Source: Pseudomonas lalkuanensis
GTDB lineage: Bacteria; Pseudomonadota; Gammaproteobacteria; Pseudomonadales; Pseudomonadaceae
Direction: 5' to 3'
Assembly (NCBI RefSeq): GCF_008807375.1
Contig: NZ_CP043311.1
Span: forward strand, 4,134,001 to 4,198,000
DNA: 64,000 nucleotides
Of the stretch, positions 63,633 through 64,000 are shown in pieces. Positions within the stretch are counted from its first letter, which is position 1. Each line of letters opens with the position of its first letter. Below the pieces are notes generated by a model. That model saw only the letters and a list, made by a program, of their open reading frames with translations, was not told the origin of the DNA and did not search any database. Position numbers and translations under genes: made by a program.

Positions 63633-64000
63633 ATGGAAAGGCTCGAGTTCGCCAGACAGCTCAGGGCAGAGCAGACGGATGCGGAGCGCACGTTATGGCA
63701 TTGCCTACGCAACAGGCAGTTGGCAGGGATGAAGTTTCGGCGACAACAACCGCTGGGGCTGTACTTCGCCGATTTCTACTGTCACGAGTTGAAGCTCGTC
63801 ATTGAGCTCGATGGCGGCCAGCATGTCGACAATGCACAGGACGCCACGCGAGATGCCTGGCTCAATGCGCAGGGGTATCGCGTTCTGCGTTTCTGGAATC
63901 ATGACGTGCTGGGACAGACGGACGTGGTGCTGGAAGCAATCTGGCAGATGATCTCAAAATCGAAGCATGCCGATGCCCCCTCACCCCCGGCCCCTCTCCC
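63633..64000 (+). CDS. DUF559-family endonuclease-like protein (runs off the window)
   Basis: The frame opens MERLEFARQLRAEQTDAERT and continues LWHCLRNRQLAGMKFRRQQP, then VIELDGGQHVD; this is the DUF559 pattern, related to very-short-patch-repair endonucleases, with the metal-binding glutamate/aspartate in ELDGG. The ribosome site GGAGG lies before the ATG; an alternative ATG at 63627 lies too close to it. The frame is still open at the window edge and enters a family 2 repeat at 63976, so the stop is not seen. Such genes are often single, mobile-type neighbours of repeats. Confidence 0.8.
   Translation, partial: MERLEFARQLRAEQTDAERTLWHCLRNRQLAGMKFRRQQPLGLYFADFYCHELKLVIELDGGQHVDNAQDATRDAWLNAQGYRVLRFWNHDVLGQTDVVLEAIWQMISKSKHADAPSPPAPL
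63976..64000. repeat. GC-rich dispersed repeat, family 2, at the window edge
   Basis: CCCCCTCACCCCCGGCCCCT followed by CTCCC matches the copies at 36.4, 45.9 and 53.1 kb. It encodes the visible tail of the DUF559 gene and may continue beyond the window. Confidence 0.65.

Overview
The window is high-GC chromosomal DNA of a Pseudomonas, probably a species close to but distinct from P. aeruginosa. Several blocks follow P. aeruginosa PAO1 gene order as I recall it: gbuR-gbuA-PA1420-PA1419...PA1418-PA1415-PA1414-PA1413-PA1412, then PA1410-aphA; cysK with a moxR/VWA operon; and PA1307-PA1304, PA1299, PA1296-rnd, PA1292, PA1288-PA1284. Dispersed REP/BIME-like repeats sit between many genes. I saw no rRNA, tRNA, CRISPR array, integrase or complete insertion sequence. 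Locus names and family assignments are from memory and from reading motifs; no search was run.

Layout. 1-1876: end of a type I secretion ABC ATPase and its HlyD-type adaptor. 1991-4238: a DTW-domain tRNA-modification protein and an Aer-type aerotaxis receptor. 4377-13042: a guanidinobutyrate-type locus with a LysR regulator, guanidinobutyrase, a small NTF2-like protein, an NCS1 permease, a three-gene polar amino-acid-type ABC transporter, a class II aldolase-like protein and a sodium:solute symporter. 13304-16665: an MBL hydrolase, a 45-aa protein behind a structured leader and an Anr/FNR box (a candidate homologue of the SicX/PA1414 locus), and a divergent LysR/MFS pair. 16759-18881: an orphan polyamine-binding protein coupled to an acetylpolyamine amidohydrolase. 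18882-19659: a structured RNA-like inverted repeat and a broken BRO-type phage ORF. 19735-22496: aceK and an AraC regulator.

22584-30218 holds two copies of the same three-gene module (divergent LysR, secreted amidohydrolase, TorF-family outer-membrane protein). A REP element lies before, between and after the copies. 30328-34257: an EamA exporter, a second orphan polyamine-binding protein and an MFS_3 exporter. 34367-38086: cysK diverging from moxR-GFA-VWA. 38169-40103: a thioesterase, then a MerR regulator converging on a short-chain-reductase-like gene whose promoter carries a typical MerR dyad. 40295-53000: a run of housekeeping or conserved genes (class II amidotransferase, HIT protein, oligopeptidase B, YajD, DJ-1 family, gluzincin-like protease, YcgN, 2-hydroxyacid dehydrogenase, YcgL, RNase D, DapA-family aldolase, SMP-30-like protein).

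53194-63548: an acyltransferase, an Lrp regulator with a cystathionine beta-lyase, a mercaptopyruvate sulfurtransferase, FadL, glutathione peroxidase, a MarR/MFS/39-aa membrane protein unit with matching palindromic operators, and an acyl-CoA dehydrogenase. The window ends inside a DUF559 gene.

The most interesting signals are the Anr-controlled structured leader at about 14.2 kb, the REP-bounded tandem duplication at 22.6-30.2 kb, the MarR operators with a nearly leaderless marR, the MerR operator that ties the regulator to its convergent neighbour, and the structured element with the broken BRO ORF at 19.2 kb.
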